Shown piece by piece: positions 40,408 to 41,040 of a stretch of 41,040 bases of DNA. Each line of letters begins with the position of its first letter. Positions within the stretch are counted from its first letter, which is position 1. A program made the translations under genes and the position numbers. Below the pieces are notes generated by a model, which searched no databases, was not told where the DNA came from, and worked only from the letters and a program-made list of their open reading frames with translations. Source of the stretch: JAEUTH01 sp044230205 (GTDB lineage: Bacteria; Bacteroidota; Bacteroidia; AKYH767-A; OLB10); the NCBI GenBank assembly GCA_044230205.1, contig JBGARN010000021.1, positions 1 to 41,040 on the forward strand. Direction: 5' to 3'.

Positions 40408-40875
40408 CTACTTTTCCGAGTATCCGAATTGCTGCGCATGATGCACGGCATGCTTATGAAGTAAGTGTAACCATTCCATAAAATTAAGTTCACCAAAAAT
40501 GGGATTTGTAATGGTTTTTTCTTCATTGCCTTCAAATGTGGTAAAGAAAACATGTAACTCGTATTTCAATTCCTCAATAGCAGCATCCATATTGTGATGA
40601 TTTACCGGAAAAGGTTCATCAGGCAATTCAACGTTTTTAGTATTTTCTCTGAAAGGCTTATCACTTAACATGAACGCCCTTGCTTTTTCAAGATGCTCAG
40701 GTGAGGTAATAATATTTTTTGGTATGGTGCCATTAGCAATTTTAACTGATTCGCTCATGTGCTCAACCATTTGCTGTGCATTCATTTTACCCCATTTGCC
40801 TTTAGCATTGGGTTTTAAATGATGTAAAAATTCAGGAAACGTTTTGGTAAGGAATTCAATTTTGCCGGCTCGCAT
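40408..40875 (-). CDS. DUF1569 / DinB-like protein
   Basis: A 155-residue protein of the DinB-like four-helix family, close to DUF1569. It has GKWGKMNAQQMVEHMSESVK near the N-terminus and HKHAVHHAQQFGY at the C-terminus. The conserved histidines (H39 region and the HKHAVHH cluster) would bind a metal. Members are linked to bacillithiol/thiol transferases or stay unassigned; no substrate can be named here. It is a single gene converging with the pseudouridine synthase, 94 bases apart. Confidence 0.85.
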   Translation of the reverse strand: MRAGKIEFLTKTFPEFLHHLKPNAKGKWGKMNAQQMVEHMSESVKIANGTIPKNIITSPEHLEKARAFMLSDKPFRENTKNVELPDEPFPVNHHNMDAAIEELKYELHVFFTTFEGNEEKTITNPIFGELNFMEWLHLLHKHAVHHAQQFGYSEK

Positions 40876-40998
40876 AATAATTAGTTTTTAGAAGTAAATG
40901 TTGTTTCACTAACCTGATAACAGGTCAAAAGTAATTTAAAACTCTTCAAATAAAACTAACCGATGTCAGTACAGATCCCATAAAAATTTATAAGAAAG

Positions 40999-41040
40999 TT
41001 ATCTGATTACAGTAACCGTGCCTGTATATGTATGCCTTTT
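40999..41040 (-). CDS. C-terminal end of a probable T9SS cargo protein, entering from the right
   Basis: On the minus strand the last codons before a TAA at 40999-41001 read KRHTYTGTVTVIR. The ending 'Y.GtVtviR' is typical of type B (CHU_C) T9SS C-terminal domains. Only 13 residues are visible, so the call rests on this motif alone. Confidence 0.45.
   Translation of the reverse strand, partial: KRHTYTGTVTVIR

Overview
The window is a 41 kb piece of a low-GC chromosome from a member of the Bacteroidota, probably close to the Chitinophagales/Sphingobacteriales. Several things point there: cargo with C-terminal type IX secretion (T9SS) sorting domains, SprB-type repeats, a PorV/PorQ-family outer-membrane protein, a fused SecDF, an ECF sigma/FecR pair, lipoproteins with loose lipoboxes, and promoters of the TTG...TAnnTTTG kind. 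I see no rRNA, tRNA, CRISPR array, insertion sequence or prophage. The window is open at both ends: a giant adhesin runs off the left edge, and the last 13 codons of a probable T9SS cargo gene enter at the right edge. No stretch between genes exceeds about 300 bases.

Layout. Positions 1-4686 (minus) hold the N-terminal 1562 residues of a giant secreted protein made of Ig/PKD-like and SprB repeats, with a lamin-tail-like domain inserted inside one repeat. Positions 4970-9101 (plus) hold a small unknown protein followed by a compact trio: ECF sigma factor, FecR anti-sigma factor, and an exported protein with an STN signalling domain, a carboxypeptidase-regulatory-like domain, ten GAQFAGFxN-type repeats and a probable beta-barrel end. 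Positions 9129-14172 (minus) carry a small membrane protein, a Bor-like lipoprotein, an SRPBCC protein, and an adjacent pair: a cytochrome/beta-propeller lipoprotein and an FG-GAP T9SS cargo.

Positions 14501-20537 (plus) carry secDF, a GH13 alpha-amylase-family enzyme, a TatA-type protein and a small membrane-anchored protein. Positions 20717-29531 (plus) form a surface-protein cluster: a TonB-dependent receptor whose frame is broken near 23.1 kb, a 1345-residue exported protein, and a PorV/PorQ-family protein. Housekeeping genes follow: greA, a HIT hydrolase and lysA (minus). Then come an exported FKBP isomerase and a beta-helix T9SS cargo (both minus), a thioredoxin-like gene that appears to have lost its signal peptide in frame, a YcxB-like protein, a lipoprotein (minus), a LamG-like/coiled-coil exported protein, panB, an RluA-family pseudouridine synthase and a DUF1569/DinB-like protein (minus).

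The common theme is the cell envelope. SecDF would drive export of the many signal-peptide proteins, and T9SS would carry the CTD-bearing ones to the surface. The most unusual piece is the sigma/FecR/STN-repeat trio, which looks like a cell-surface signalling circuit whose outer-membrane component is not a TonB receptor. Two genes, the TonB receptor and the thioredoxin, show small deletion-like frame breaks that need checking against reads.
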